Below are positions 38,107-46,312 of a DNA stretch of 64,000 nt, piece after piece (the stretch's first letter is position 1; every line of letters begins with the position of its first letter). This DNA is from JAPOUP01 sp026708635 (GTDB lineage: Bacteria > Pseudomonadota > Alphaproteobacteria > Rhodobacterales > Rhodobacteraceae). Below the pieces are notes generated by a model that saw only the letters and a list, made by a program, of their open reading frames with translations, had not been told where the DNA came from and ran no database searches. Both the position numbers and the translations under genes were made by a program. The DNA is taken from positions 2,480,001-2,544,000 of the forward strand of contig OZ241336.1 in assembly GCA_965200115.1 (NCBI GenBank), given 5' to 3'.

Positions 38107-38673
38107 ATGCCACGCGCGGGCGACATCCTGGGATACGCGAGGGTCTCAACCGCCGACCAGGACCTGTCCGGCCAGAAAGACCGGCTGCTGCGGCACGGCG
38201 CCATACGCGTGTTCGAGGACGTGATCTCCGGCAGGACGTTCTCCCGGCCCGGCCTGGCGGCCCCGCTCGATCAGGCCCGGCCCTACGACACCCTCGCCGT
38301 CATCCGCCTCGATCGCCTGGGCCGCTCGCTAAGGGAACTCCTCGAGACCGTCGACGGCCTCAAAGCCAGACAGATCAACCTGATCAGCCTCGAGGAACGG
38401 ATCGACACGACATCCGCCGCCGGAGAGCTCGTGTTCCATGTCTTCGGGGCCATCGCGCATTTCGAGCGCCGCCTGATCTCAGAGCGCACCAAAGACGGCT
38501 TGGTCAACGCCCGAAAGCATGGCCGCACCCCCGGTCGGCCGCCATTGCCACCAGAGACGGTCTCAGCCCTCCAGGACCTCGTCAGCGCCGGAAAATCCGT
38601 CTCCCAGGCCGCAAAACATCTCACCATAGGCAGATCAACGGCTTATAAAGCACTCAGAAACGCCACGCGGTAG
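38107..38673 (+). CDS. Serine recombinase, Tn3-family resolvase/invertase, intact
   Basis: The 188-residue enzyme has catalytic Ser in GYARVSTADQDLSGQKDRL, the Arg motif AVIRLDRLGRSLRELL, the long helix region VFHVFGAIAHFERRLISERT and a C-terminal helix-turn-helix (SAGKSVSQAAKHLTIGRSTA). All key residues are present. It lies just inside a 38-bp Tn3-type terminal repeat (38697-38734), so it was the resolvase of a Tn3-family transposon whose own transposase is not on this side. Confidence 0.93.
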   Translation: MPRAGDILGYARVSTADQDLSGQKDRLLRHGAIRVFEDVISGRTFSRPGLAAPLDQARPYDTLAVIRLDRLGRSLRELLETVDGLKARQINLISLEERIDTTSAAGELVFHVFGAIAHFERRLISERTKDGLVNARKHGRTPGRPPLPPETVSALQDLVSAGKSVSQAAKHLTIGRSTAYKALRNATR

Positions 38674-38696
38674 CCGGTGTTCATGTTTCGTGCTTC

Positions 38697-38734
38697 CTTA
38701 GCGTGGTTCTACGAAGAAACCTTCCGATGGGGCC
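38697..38734 (-). repeat. Tn3-family 38-bp terminal repeat, copy 1
   Basis: Read on the minus strand the unit starts GGCCCCATCGGAAGG and ends ACCACGCTAAG. The length of 38 bp and the terminal CTAAG match Tn3-family inverted repeats. The tip faces right, so the element body lies to the left and includes the intact resolvase. To the right the DNA is another Tn3 transposase, entered at PKAFGQIIKSLF. Confidence 0.8.
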
Positions 38735-39255
38735 CGAAGGCCTTCGGGCAGATCATCAAATCCCTCTTCATCCTGCGCTACATCGACGATCCCGCCCTAC
38801 GGCAGGCCATCGAAAAACAACTCAACAGGATCGAACTGGCCAACCGCTTCACCCGCGCCGTGGCCGTCGGAAACCCCCGCGAATGCACCCAGACCGAAAA
38901 GGAGGAACAGGAGATCGCGGAAGCCTGCAACCGGCCGATCCGGAACTCCATCATCTGCTGGAACCATCCCTACCTCGCCAGACAGGTCGAGAGGGCACCG
39001 GATACCGAGGCCAGAGAAAATCTGTTGCGCATGATCGCGGCCCACTCGCCCATGTCATGGGCCCACATCAACATGCTCGGCGAGTACGATTTCTCCGAAG
39101 ACAGGCTCCGTGACACCCCCGGCGTCCTACCCCCAAAAAAGGCGACGTGGAAAAGATGTGAAAACAGGAGGACCAGAACCGGCGAAAAGCGCCTGGATTC
39201 AGGTCAATGCCAAAAATCCCGTGGTGGATTACGTACCTTTGTTATCCCCCCCTGA
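38735..39255 (+). pseudogene. Tn3-family transposase, C-terminal fragment
   Basis: The frame reads PKAFGQIIKSLFILRYIDDP and continues to SWAHINMLGEYDFSEDRLRD and PGVLPPKKA, the C-terminal part of a Tn3-family TnpA. The first several hundred residues are missing, cut by the terminal repeat at 38734. After about 39140 the sequence no longer matches and reads into intergenic DNA. Confidence 0.85.
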
Positions 39256-39768
39256 CGCTCCCTCCGGACGGGTCCCATGGGTGCCGTCGGAACCCTGCGG
39301 CTGCGGCGTCGCGTCCTCGATCGTGGCGGACATCTCGCCACTGATGTTCCATTTGGAACTCGGAGTGGTTCTCCAGTAGCTGGCGCCCCACCTCTGACGG
39401 ACCCAGAGCTCCACTTTCCGTATCCGGATGCCGAAGGTCTCGTCGCCCTCCACGGCTTCGTCCTCGAAGGTCTTCACCGAGATTGTCACCGGACTTCCCG
39501 TCCAGGCCTGGACGTTGTGCGACCAGGAGTGCGCCGTCTCGTAGTCCGTTCCCTCAACCGCGGTGCCGCCGTCCGTGTCATACCACAGGCGGACGCGGCT
39601 GGCCTCGCCGCCGCCCGCTTCCGGGGTCACCGTGATCTGGAACCGCGCCGTCTCGCCCTCCTGCACGGTCACGTTCCCGGCATGGGCCGGAGCTGCCAGA
39701 ACCAGAGCGACCAGGGCCGCCATACCCCTCCCCCTTCCGAAAAATGCTCTCGTCGCGGTTCGTTTCAT
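39229..39768 (-). CDS. Secreted Calx-beta domain protein
   Basis: A 179-residue protein with a signal peptide (MKRTATRAFFGRGRGMAALV, cleavage near AHAGN) and one Calx-beta domain: VTVQEGETARFQITV, TDGGTAVEGTDYE, VKTFEDEAVEGDETFGIRI and a final strand SGEMSATIEDA. Calx-beta units are calcium-binding beta sandwiches found in adhesins. The tail is low complexity. The start at 39768 follows a purine-rich site (GGGAGAAGGAAG). It is one of four related genes in the island. Function is unknown; surface or secreted adhesion is plausible. Confidence 0.75.
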   Translation of the reverse strand: MKRTATRAFFGRGRGMAALVALVLAAPAHAGNVTVQEGETARFQITVTPEAGGGEASRVRLWYDTDGGTAVEGTDYETAHSWSHNVQAWTGSPVTISVKTFEDEAVEGDETFGIRIRKVELWVRQRWGASYWRTTPSSKWNISGEMSATIEDATPQPQGSDGTHGTRPEGASGGDNKGT

Positions 39769-39961
39769 CTTCCTTCTCCCTTTCTTTCCCGGTCCGGGTC
39801 CGCGTTCCCGCGTCCCGGCACTTGAGGGGCCGTCATGGACAGACACCCGTCTGCCCTACCCAACGTCTATCGCAGCCCCGCGCGAATGTCAAAAATTTTA
39901 GGATTCGGGGGCGCGATTCTCATATGGTCAACTTTTGGTTCCCTTGTGTTCCGTCCGCGAA

Positions 39962-41157
39962 TCACGCGGCGGGCGCGACCCGCTCGACCGGCCCGTTTTC
40001 GTTGGCGCGTTCCGGTGGCTTCCAGCCGCCGTGGCGGCTCAGGCGGGGCGCCAGCGCGGCCCAGGCCCGGTGGAGGCGTCCGGACCCGGGAGCGACCGGA
40101 AGGTCAGGACGCCCTGTCCGCCGTCGCGGCCCCGGCCCTGTCCCGATCGCTTCATCCTCGCCGTCACCAGGACCCTGTTGGCGGACTCCACTGAACCCGA
40201 ACCGATCGCGTAGCCGGCGTCGGCGGCGTCCGCGCATTCCATGCGGCGGCGGTTGCTGCGGAAGAAGGCGAGTTCCCGCCGGATGTCGTCGGTCCCCTTC
40301 CCCTTCCGCAGCGGGTGCCGCAGCGCGTCGATCACCCTGCCGACGCCCCTGGGGCCGTGGCGCGGGACGTGCCGCCACCTCCCGGACCGGGCCGTTCCCT
40401 CTGCCGTGTCCGGGCCGAAGGCGGCGTCGGCCGCGACCTTGACGTGCCGGGCCGCGTGCCAGAAGTCGACCGGGATCACGTCGGGGACCGGCGATTCCAG
40501 GAAGGGCCGGTTGTCAGGGGCGGCGTCGGCGACGACCGCAAGCTTCAGGTCGGGGTTGCGTTCCAGCCAGCGCGGCGCCCCGTCCTCGGCCGCGACTTCA
40601 GGCTCGCCCTGCCGGTCTCGGGAAGGCGCCCGAAGTACCGGCTCTCCAGCATGTTTCCCCCGGCGCCGACCGGGGCCACGACCCCGCACGACGCCTCGCG
40701 CCAGCCGGCGTGCGCTGGCTTTCCGTCCGCTGCCCCGGCGTTCATGCGCATCATGACCCCGCCGGGCGAGACCGGCGGCGAGACCGCCCCCCTCGGGCAT
40801 GTCCTCCCGTTCCCGGAGATCCGCCAGAAGCTCGCCGGAGCATTCCTCCATGCGGTTTCCGGCCTCCCCGGAAAGCCGGACCGGGGAGGCCGTCGAGGGG
40901 CCGCTCCCGCAGAGCCTTTTCCAGGCGTCCCCGCTCCCGCGGGCCGTCAGGCCGCCCATGGGGTACATCGACAGCCCCGCCGCCGCCGGCGTCATTCCGC
41001 ACGCCGTCAGGCCGGGGACGGCCTCGGCCGGGACCAGCGACGCGCCCGTGCCCGAGGGACGGTACCGCGAACGGAGGAAGCCGGCCGGGCCGAACACCGT
41101 GTCGCGGACAGCGGCCCCGGCCCTCGGCGGATCGGCCTCCGCCATCGATGTTGGCAA
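39962..41157 (-). pseudogene. ISKra4-type transposase, frameshifted
   Basis: Fragments in three minus frames together make an ISKra4 (UPF0236-like) transposase: SLVPAEAVPGLTACGMTPAA, MMRMNAGAADGKPAHAGWRE (40545-40754), SRYFGRLPETGRASLK, DLKLAVVADAAPDNRPFLE, VDFWHAARHVKVAADAAFG, GYAIGSGSVESANRVLVTA, and the end KPPERANENGPVERVAPAA. At least three frameshifts make it inactive. It is not closely related to the intact ISKra4-type element at 48504-50261. I could not define its ends. Confidence 0.8.
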
Positions 41158-41901
41158 TCGGGTTCCCGGGCTGTAGGCTTTTCATCGGAGCGCTCCTTTC
41201 CGCCCCCGTCCAGGGGCGTTTTTCACATTGGCTTCAGGAGCACCCTGCCACACCCCGGATCCAGGGCCAGGAACGGCGGCAAACCCCGCGGTCGCGAAAA
41301 AACGCCGCCCGCGCCCCGGATTTTCGCGGAATCGGCCGGATCAGCGCCCGTCTCCCGATCCGGCACGGAAAATGCCGTTTGATTCCAGACTATTGCAAAA
41401 AGGGCAATCCGCCATACGGGAACCACACCCGGATTCGGGTGCACGTCCTGATTTTGAGGGGTTGGGAAATACCTTGGCTCGGCCACGATAGCCGTTTGTT
41501 GTATGCGGATGCGGATGGAGGCGGACATGGCCACTGCCGATCAGGATGCTCGCCGAACGGCGTGACGGGCTTCCGTGGGAGACCGCGGGCATCGGGGACC
41601 TTCGCAGGGGTTCGCCCAGGGCAAGACACCGCAAGTGCGGCGGTCCCCAACCGCCACCGCGCGGTCGACGGCGCGCGGGGCATGGCCCTTACCGGTCGCT
41701 GACATGGCCGGACAGGGATGCCGGGAAGTCCCGCGGAAGCCGCAGAGCGGTCGGGCGGAGCCACGAGTCTGAGTCGCCGGGTCGTCTCCAAAAAGACCGT
41801 TTAAAGGACAGCCCGACGCTCTCCCGGGGCGGTTTGGCCACCCAACCGCGCCCGCGGGTTCCAGGAGACCCATTCGTCGGGATGTTCTCCGTTTGTTTCT
41901 C
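41158..41901. other. Gap between mobile fragments, nothing recognised
   Basis: These 744 bp lie between the frameshifted ISKra4-type gene and the third Tn3 terminal repeat. Part of it may be the left flank of the ISKra4-type element. No domain seen in any frame. Confidence 0.5.
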
Positions 41902-41939
41902 CTTGGAGTAATCCTACGCACAAACCTTCCGATGGGGCC
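41902..41939 (-). repeat. Tn3-family terminal repeat, copy 3 (diverged)
   Basis: The outer 17 bases (GGCCCCATCGGAAGGTT on the minus strand) are the same as in copies 1 and 2; the inner half differs and ends CCAAG. The tip faces right. It lies 4 bp from the MITE-like end at 41944-42037. Confidence 0.65.
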
Positions 41940-41943
41940 AATC

Positions 41944-42037
41944 AGGCACGTTTGACCAAAAACGTCATTAATCCGGCAGCCAGAACCCGCCATATGCACC
42001 CAGACGTCCATATATGCGGCTTCGGGCCGTTTGGGCC
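41944..42037 (-). repeat. End of MITE-like element (partial copy)
   Basis: On the minus strand this begins GGCCCAAACGGCCCGAAGCC and follows, for about 90 bp, the left end of the element at 52237-52598, including GGTTCTGGCTGCCGGATTAA. The tip abuts Tn3 transposase sequence at 42038. It looks like a solo end or a truncated insertion. Confidence 0.65.
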
Positions 42038-42657
42038 TTCTGGGCATGCGTTTCGCGCCGCGCCTGCGCGATTTCCCCGATCGACGGCTGGCCAGCCCTG
42101 GACCACCGAAGCAATGGGCGGCCTTGTTTCCGATCATGGGCAAACCAATCAACGAAGACGTGATCCGGCAGCACTGGGGCGACATCATGAGGCTCACGGC
42201 CAGCATCCGGGACAAGTCTCTGAAACCGTCCGTAATCCTGCGCAAGCTTGGAGCGTACCGCCAACAAAACCGTCTGTATCTGGCCCTGGGGGAAATCGGA
42301 CGCATCGAACGAACGCTCTTTATGCTCGACTGGATCGAGAACGCTGCCCTGCGCATGGAATGCCATGCTGGCCTCAACAGGGGCGAGGCGCGCCATTCGC
42401 TGGCCCGGGCCGTCTTTGCCCACTCACAGGGGCGCATTCATGATCGCTCGGACGCCGCCCAGCAGAAACGCGCCATGGCGCTCAACCTCGTCATCGCCGC
42501 CATCACGTTCTGGAACACGGTCTACATGGACAGGGCCGCCGGCCACCTCGCGCGGACCAGCCCGCTATACGATGCCGGGCCGCTCCCGCACACCTCGCCG
42601 CTCGGGCGGGAGCACATCATCCTCTCCGGCGACTTCGACTGGCATTCCGGTGCATAA
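42038..42657 (+). pseudogene. Second Tn3-family transposase, C-terminal fragment
   Basis: The frame reads LGMRFAPRLRDFPDRRLASP then PIMGKPINEDVIRQHWGDIM and RIERTLFMLDWIENAALR, to a natural end HIILSGDFDWHSGA. This is the last third of a Tn3-family TnpA of a different subgroup from the one at 38735. The upstream part is cut by the repeat end at 42037. A 38-bp terminal repeat follows at 42737, so this is the true right end of its transposon. Confidence 0.88.
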
Positions 42658-42736
42658 GGGCGCAAAATCGCGCGACCCCTGAACATCAGGCCCGTCAGGG
42701 ACCGGAGAGCCTGAAGAAGTTCGCCAAATGTTCTTC

Positions 42737-42774
42737 CTTAGCGTGGTTCTACGAAGAAACCTTCCGATGGGGCC
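42737..42774 (-). repeat. Tn3-family 38-bp terminal repeat, copy 2
   Basis: The sequence is the same as copy 1 (38697-38734) over all 38 bases. The tip faces right and the transposase fragment lies to the left, so this is the right end of that transposon. A partial second repeat (CTTAGCGTGGTTCCGCC) starts 18 bp further on. Confidence 0.8.
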
Positions 42775-42786
42775 ATATTCTCTGTT

Positions 42787-43112
42787 TGTTCCCCTTAGCG
42801 TGGTTCCGCCATCGTTCCCGGACCCGGATTTCGAATACGGTCCCGGTTTCCGGAAAGCCCCTGACCTTCACCGCGCCGGTTCCCGCCCCGTGATCGGCGG
42901 TCAGCGTGAGGTCCGGAGTGCCGGCTTGAGTATCCCGCCTCGCGCCCCGCCTGCGCTATCGAGTGGCCCTCGGCGATCCCGAAGGCGAGCGTCGCCTGTT
43001 TCCTTGACAGCCCGGGGTACGGGGCCGTCACGGCGGGGTCTGATGGCGGTGCGTCGGCGTCACGGTCCATGCTTTCCCGATAATGGCCGTGAGCGGGCCA
43101 GGACGCATCCAT
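42787..43112 (-). pseudogene. Helix-turn-helix fragment (terminase small-subunit-like)
   Basis: The minus frame contains GLSRKQATLAFGIAEGHSIA followed by QAGREAGYSSRHS, the pattern of the HTH at the start of phage terminase small subunits. After a frameshift the strand continues as DLTLTADHGAGTGAVKVRG and FPETGTVFEIRVRERW. I see no terminase large subunit. It may be a phage or transposon scrap. Confidence 0.4.
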
Positions 43113-43233
43113 GTTCCGTTTTGTGCGCGGGCCTCTGGTGAGACGGAAACCGCCGCCCCCTGGATGGGACGGCGGCTTAACATGGGGAGGGCGATCCTGA
43201 GACCGCCCCGCGTTCAGTCAGAGGCTTACGGGG

Positions 43234-43853
43234 CTAGCACGGCTTGTTGTCCGGATTCGCGCCGTCATCGTCCACGTAATTGAGAACAAGAGACCCTCCC
43301 GCATTGAGGGGCGCGATCTTGTACCGGTCGGGCGTCAGGGACCGCAGATTGACGATGAGCTTGTTGCAGGGGTGGGCGATGCTGTCGTCGGGGATCTGGA
43401 CGAGGAAGGCATTTGTACTAAATTGACCGGCCGGAATGATGGCGCGGACATTGGCGCCGTATCCGGTCAGGCCGGTGGCGGTCGTCCAATCGATCCCGAT
43501 CTCCAGATCCGTTTTTGCAGCTGATCGCGGTCCGGCGGTTCGTGCGATTTCGACCCAGAACAGCGGGGCAGCGCCGCCGGTGCACCACGGCACGTCCTGA
43601 AAACTTGCCCGGGTCTCACAATAGATGACTGTGTCAGCGTTTGGGACCCCGGGATGGAAACTGATCTTGACTGTCGGGATGTCATCGGGCTTTCTCATAA
43701 CGTTCTTATCGAACCACTCGTCGAAATCGAAACCCGTGTTCTCAGCGGCGGCGGGGTTGGCCGCCAGTCCTAGGGCCACCAGCGCGGCGGCGAGTGTCGA
43801 AAATTGAATTCTAGTTAGTGGGGGGGGGGGGGGGTAAACCGTTTCATGTTCAT
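43234..43853 (-). CDS. Secreted Calx-beta-like protein, putatively phase-variable (OFF as read)
   Basis: The mature part (about 165 residues) has a single beta-sandwich with VEIARTAGPRSAAKTDLEIG, RAIIPAGQFSTNAFLVQIPD and LVLNYVDDDGANPDNKPC, a Calx-beta-like layout. The start codons at 43853 or 43847 give M-N-M-K-R-F-T, then a 15-base C tract (43820-43834), then a stop at 43817-43815 in the frame as read. With 13 or 16 C the frame runs through prolines into QFSTLAAALVALGLAANPAA, a good signal peptide ending at AAA/ENT. The gene is thus split only by tract length. It resembles the pseudogene at 56578-57010 in its last 40 residues. Confidence 0.75.
43820..43834. repeat. Poly-G/C tract of 15 bases inside a start region
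   Basis: Fifteen consecutive G on the plus strand (C on the coding strand) lie between codon 7 and the hydrophobic part of the signal peptide of the gene at 43234-43853. Tracts of this length change by slipped-strand pairing. It is by far the longest homopolymer I noticed in the window. Confidence 0.9.
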
Positions 43854-43965
43854 GTCGTGCGTTCCCATTCGGTAGTGTGTCATTCCGAGATTCTCAACGG
43901 ATGTTTCCGTCGGCGCGCATGCCGCACCCGGTTACGTTACGCCGACGGGGCATTGCGGCCTTCCG

Positions 43966-44475
43966 CTAGCAGCTTCCCAGGACCTGGAAGTTCGCGAGGA
44001 AACACGGCTGGATCACGCCGATGGCGTACTCATAGCCGCCTTCCCGAAACGCGACGGTGTGGTCGCCGTAATCTGCGAGCGGGTTGAGGGCCAGGCCGAC
44101 GATGAAATTTTTGGCCTTCCCCTCCTCGACGGTAACCGGCGTCGTCTGGTGCGTTATCGGTACCTGAAACGATATGGCGGTGTCCTCCGCGCGGAAGAAC
44201 AGCTGCCCGGCCATCGGCGCGAAGTCAACGCCGGATTCGGCCCGTTCACCGTCGGTGCGCAGGAACAGTTCGCCGCGGCTGGTCACCCACAGGACCAGGA
44301 CCTCGGCGGGACCGTCCTTGGTGACCGTGAACTCGATGAAGTCAACGCCGCTCACGGAGTGATGCGCTTTCTTGGCGAACCCCACCGTCGTGACGTCGTC
44401 GCCCGCCGCCATCGCGGGGGTGGCCAGGACTCCCGCCAGCGCCAGTATCGCCATTCTGAGTTTTTCCATTTCCAT
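43966..44475 (-). CDS. Secreted Calx-beta domain protein
   Basis: A 169-residue protein with a signal peptide (about residues 1-24; MAILALAGVLATPAMAAGDD). The Calx-beta motif is ERAESGVDFAPMAGQLFFRA then ISFQVPITHQTTPVTVEEGK and NFIVGLALNPLADYGDHTVA. It ends ANFQVLGSC, with a terminal Cys like its neighbour at 43234. ATG 44475 follows a GGGAA site. It is on the same strand as the phase-variable gene, with 112 bp between them, so the two may be co-transcribed. Confidence 0.75.
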   Translation of the reverse strand: MEMEKLRMAILALAGVLATPAMAAGDDVTTVGFAKKAHHSVSGVDFIEFTVTKDGPAEVLVLWVTSRGELFLRTDGERAESGVDFAPMAGQLFFRAEDTAISFQVPITHQTTPVTVEEGKAKNFIVGLALNPLADYGDHTVAFREGGYEYAIGVIQPCFLANFQVLGSC

Positions 44476-44678
44476 GTTTCCCTGTTTACGGCCGTTTCGG
44501 AGTCAAAGTGTTACACTGCCTCCCATTCGATAACCACACTGTTTCCGGACCGGATTAAACCAAACCGGTTGCGTCCGCCACCCGGATTCCCGCGCGACGG
44601 TGGATAGGAGGCAATTCCCGGGGTCGATTCCGGCCCGGCGGGAAATGGCGCGTTAGGGGGTTTGTCCCAACAGTCGCA

Positions 44679-44941
44679 TCAGAGAAGGCCGACCGCACCG
44701 ACAACGGTCGCGGCGCAGCCCGGCACCAGGCCAATGATCCACCGCTGGCTGTCCCTGTCCCGTCTCGCCGCTTCGGTCCTCAGGCCGGCCTCGCGTCGGG
44801 CCGCTTCCCTGTCGCGTTTCTCCATATCGGCGCGAAGGCGCCCGACGGCGCTTTCGTTTCCGGCGAGCTGCGTGTTCACGCGCTCTCCGGGACGGCGAGC
44901 CGGCTGTCGAATCCGTGACGGGGATCGGGACGGTCGGTCAT
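44679..44941 (-). pseudogene. Small coiled-coil/membrane protein, probably frameshifted
   Basis: From ATG 44941 the frame reads MTDRPDPRHGFDSRLAVPES and then stops; from GTG 44879 another frame reads NTQLAGNESAVGRLRADMEK through charged helix to RWIIGLVPGCAATVVGAVGL and a stop. A single frameshift would join them into the known layout of small phage- or island-encoded proteins with a charged helix and a C-terminal membrane segment. Function is unknown. Confidence 0.45.
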
Positions 44942-45235
44942 TGTCCCGGCCCAGGCGGCCGGCGTCCCTGGATCAAGGGCCGTATCCGGGTCGGCCGCGG
45001 CCGGGTGCGGAATGTCACGTCAGGCGCATCGGGGGGCCGTGACGGGCTGACGGGCGGGAGGAAGCGTCCATCGCCTGTACCGAACCGTCCGGCCCCTGAG
45101 CCCGCCCGGCAGGGCGGCGGCGGGCGATTTCGCCCGGACCGTGGCCTTTCACCGCGACGGGTCCGTCGACATGAAAGGTGACAGGGGAGCGGAATATCTG
45201 CTAACGGTACCGATAGCTTGAAACGGGAGGGCGGC

Positions 45236-45802
45236 ATGGCCGATCGGGACAGACCATCCGAGGCTCGGGGCGCTGCGGCGCCGGGGGTTTCCGGGGCGAC
45301 ATACAACGCCGTATGGGATGGCCTTCTGGAAGTCGCCCGGGCCAGGAGATACTTCGCCGCCCAGGAGCGCAGGCTTGAGCGGCTGGTCAACGCCCTCAGG
45401 TTCGTTCTGGCCCTTTCCGGTGTCGGGGCGGTCGCGTCGCTGGTCGATTCATTGCCGCTGGCCTTGGCGGTCCCGTTGCCGCTGGGCTGGCTCGCTCCGG
45501 TTTCGGGCGCCGCGGTCGCCGCCCTGGTCATCGTTGACCTGTCCTGGGGCGGCGCGGTCCGGGTCGCCCGGCTGAAGGTCGCCAACGTCGAACTGGCCGG
45601 GCTGGAGACAGGGTATCGGTCATTCTGGGAGAAAACGCGGAACGGAGCGTTCTCCGACGGCGAGGCGCAGTCGATGAAGGATGAAATGCTGGACGCGCTG
45701 AACCGGATCGCGGCGCATGTGGACGTGACTCCCAATGACAGTATCGTTCTGCGGACCCAGGACGCGGCCTTCACGGCGGAAGAGCGGCGCTATGCGGTGT
45801 GA
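45236..45802 (+). CDS. SLATT-like two-helix membrane protein
   Basis: A 188-residue protein with Ala-rich N-terminus, a charged helix (ARRYFAAQERRLERLVNALR), two membrane segments (FVLALSGVGAVASLVDSL and WLAPVSGAAVAALVIVDL) and a long C-terminal helical region with MKDEMLDALNRIAAHVDVTP. This order, helix / two TM / helices, is that of SLATT-domain proteins, which are suggested pore-forming effectors in conflict systems. No nucleotide-sensing or enzyme partner is next to it, so the call is by layout only. Confidence 0.5.
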   Translation: MADRDRPSEARGAAAPGVSGATYNAVWDGLLEVARARRYFAAQERRLERLVNALRFVLALSGVGAVASLVDSLPLALAVPLPLGWLAPVSGAAVAALVIVDLSWGGAVRVARLKVANVELAGLETGYRSFWEKTRNGAFSDGEAQSMKDEMLDALNRIAAHVDVTPNDSIVLRTQDAAFTAEERRYAV

Positions 45803-45871
45803 CGCGGGCGGTCCCTATGACAGGGGGCTGCCGCCACGGGAACCTTCCCGGCCCCCACCGCCTTAGTTGCA

Positions 45872-45910
45872 GGCCCCCATCGGAAGGTTTGTTCGCGGGA
45901 TTGCCCTAAG
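45872..45910 (+). repeat. Tn3-family terminal repeat, copy 4 (diverged)
   Basis: GGCCCCCATCGGAAGGTTTG on the plus strand, ending CCCTAAG, is the same repeat facing the other way, with one extra C. Its body lies to the right, where only IS5 and IS66 pieces remain. Confidence 0.6.
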
Positions 45911-45984
45911 AGTTTGACCTAGAATGTGGATGGCCTCCCCCGCATGTGGTATCTCCGTGTCAGGGAGCAACCAGACAGGGAGGG

Positions 45985-46248
45985 TCACATGGCCTGGGAC
46001 GGGACCACCCAAGAGAGGTATAGGCGGGATACGGAGCGATATGAAAGCGATCTTACCGACTGTGAGTGGTCGGTTGCCGGGCCGCCCGTCCCGCCGCTGG
46101 GTGGTGGAGCGGACCTTCGCCTGGATGTCGCGCTGCCGGCGCCCGGCGAGGGACTCCGGGCGGAGCCTTGAGAGTTCCGTGGCCCGGGCGCGGCTGGCCG
46201 CGTGCAGGTTCCCGGTCCGGCGGCTGGCGCGGGGCGTAAGTGGCTGAA
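45985..46248 (+). pseudogene. IS5-family transposase remnant with internal deletion
   Basis: The N-terminal end RYRRDTERYESDLTDCEW is joined, after a loss of several hundred bases and a frameshift, to the C-terminal part LPGRPSRRWVVERTFAWMSR and CRRPARDSGRSLESS, typical of IS5 family transposases (RRWVVERTFAWL). No intact catalytic core. It lies directly left of the IS66 target duplication. Confidence 0.75.
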
Positions 46249-46312
46249 AACAATAATAATAATGAAAACAATGACTGTAACTACTCGCCCCATTTTGCAC
46301 GCAATTGAGTGA

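Noticed and set aside
42787..43112. Prophage call based on a terminase small-subunit-like HTH
   Set aside because: No large terminase, portal, capsid or tail gene is present, so a prophage cannot be supported.
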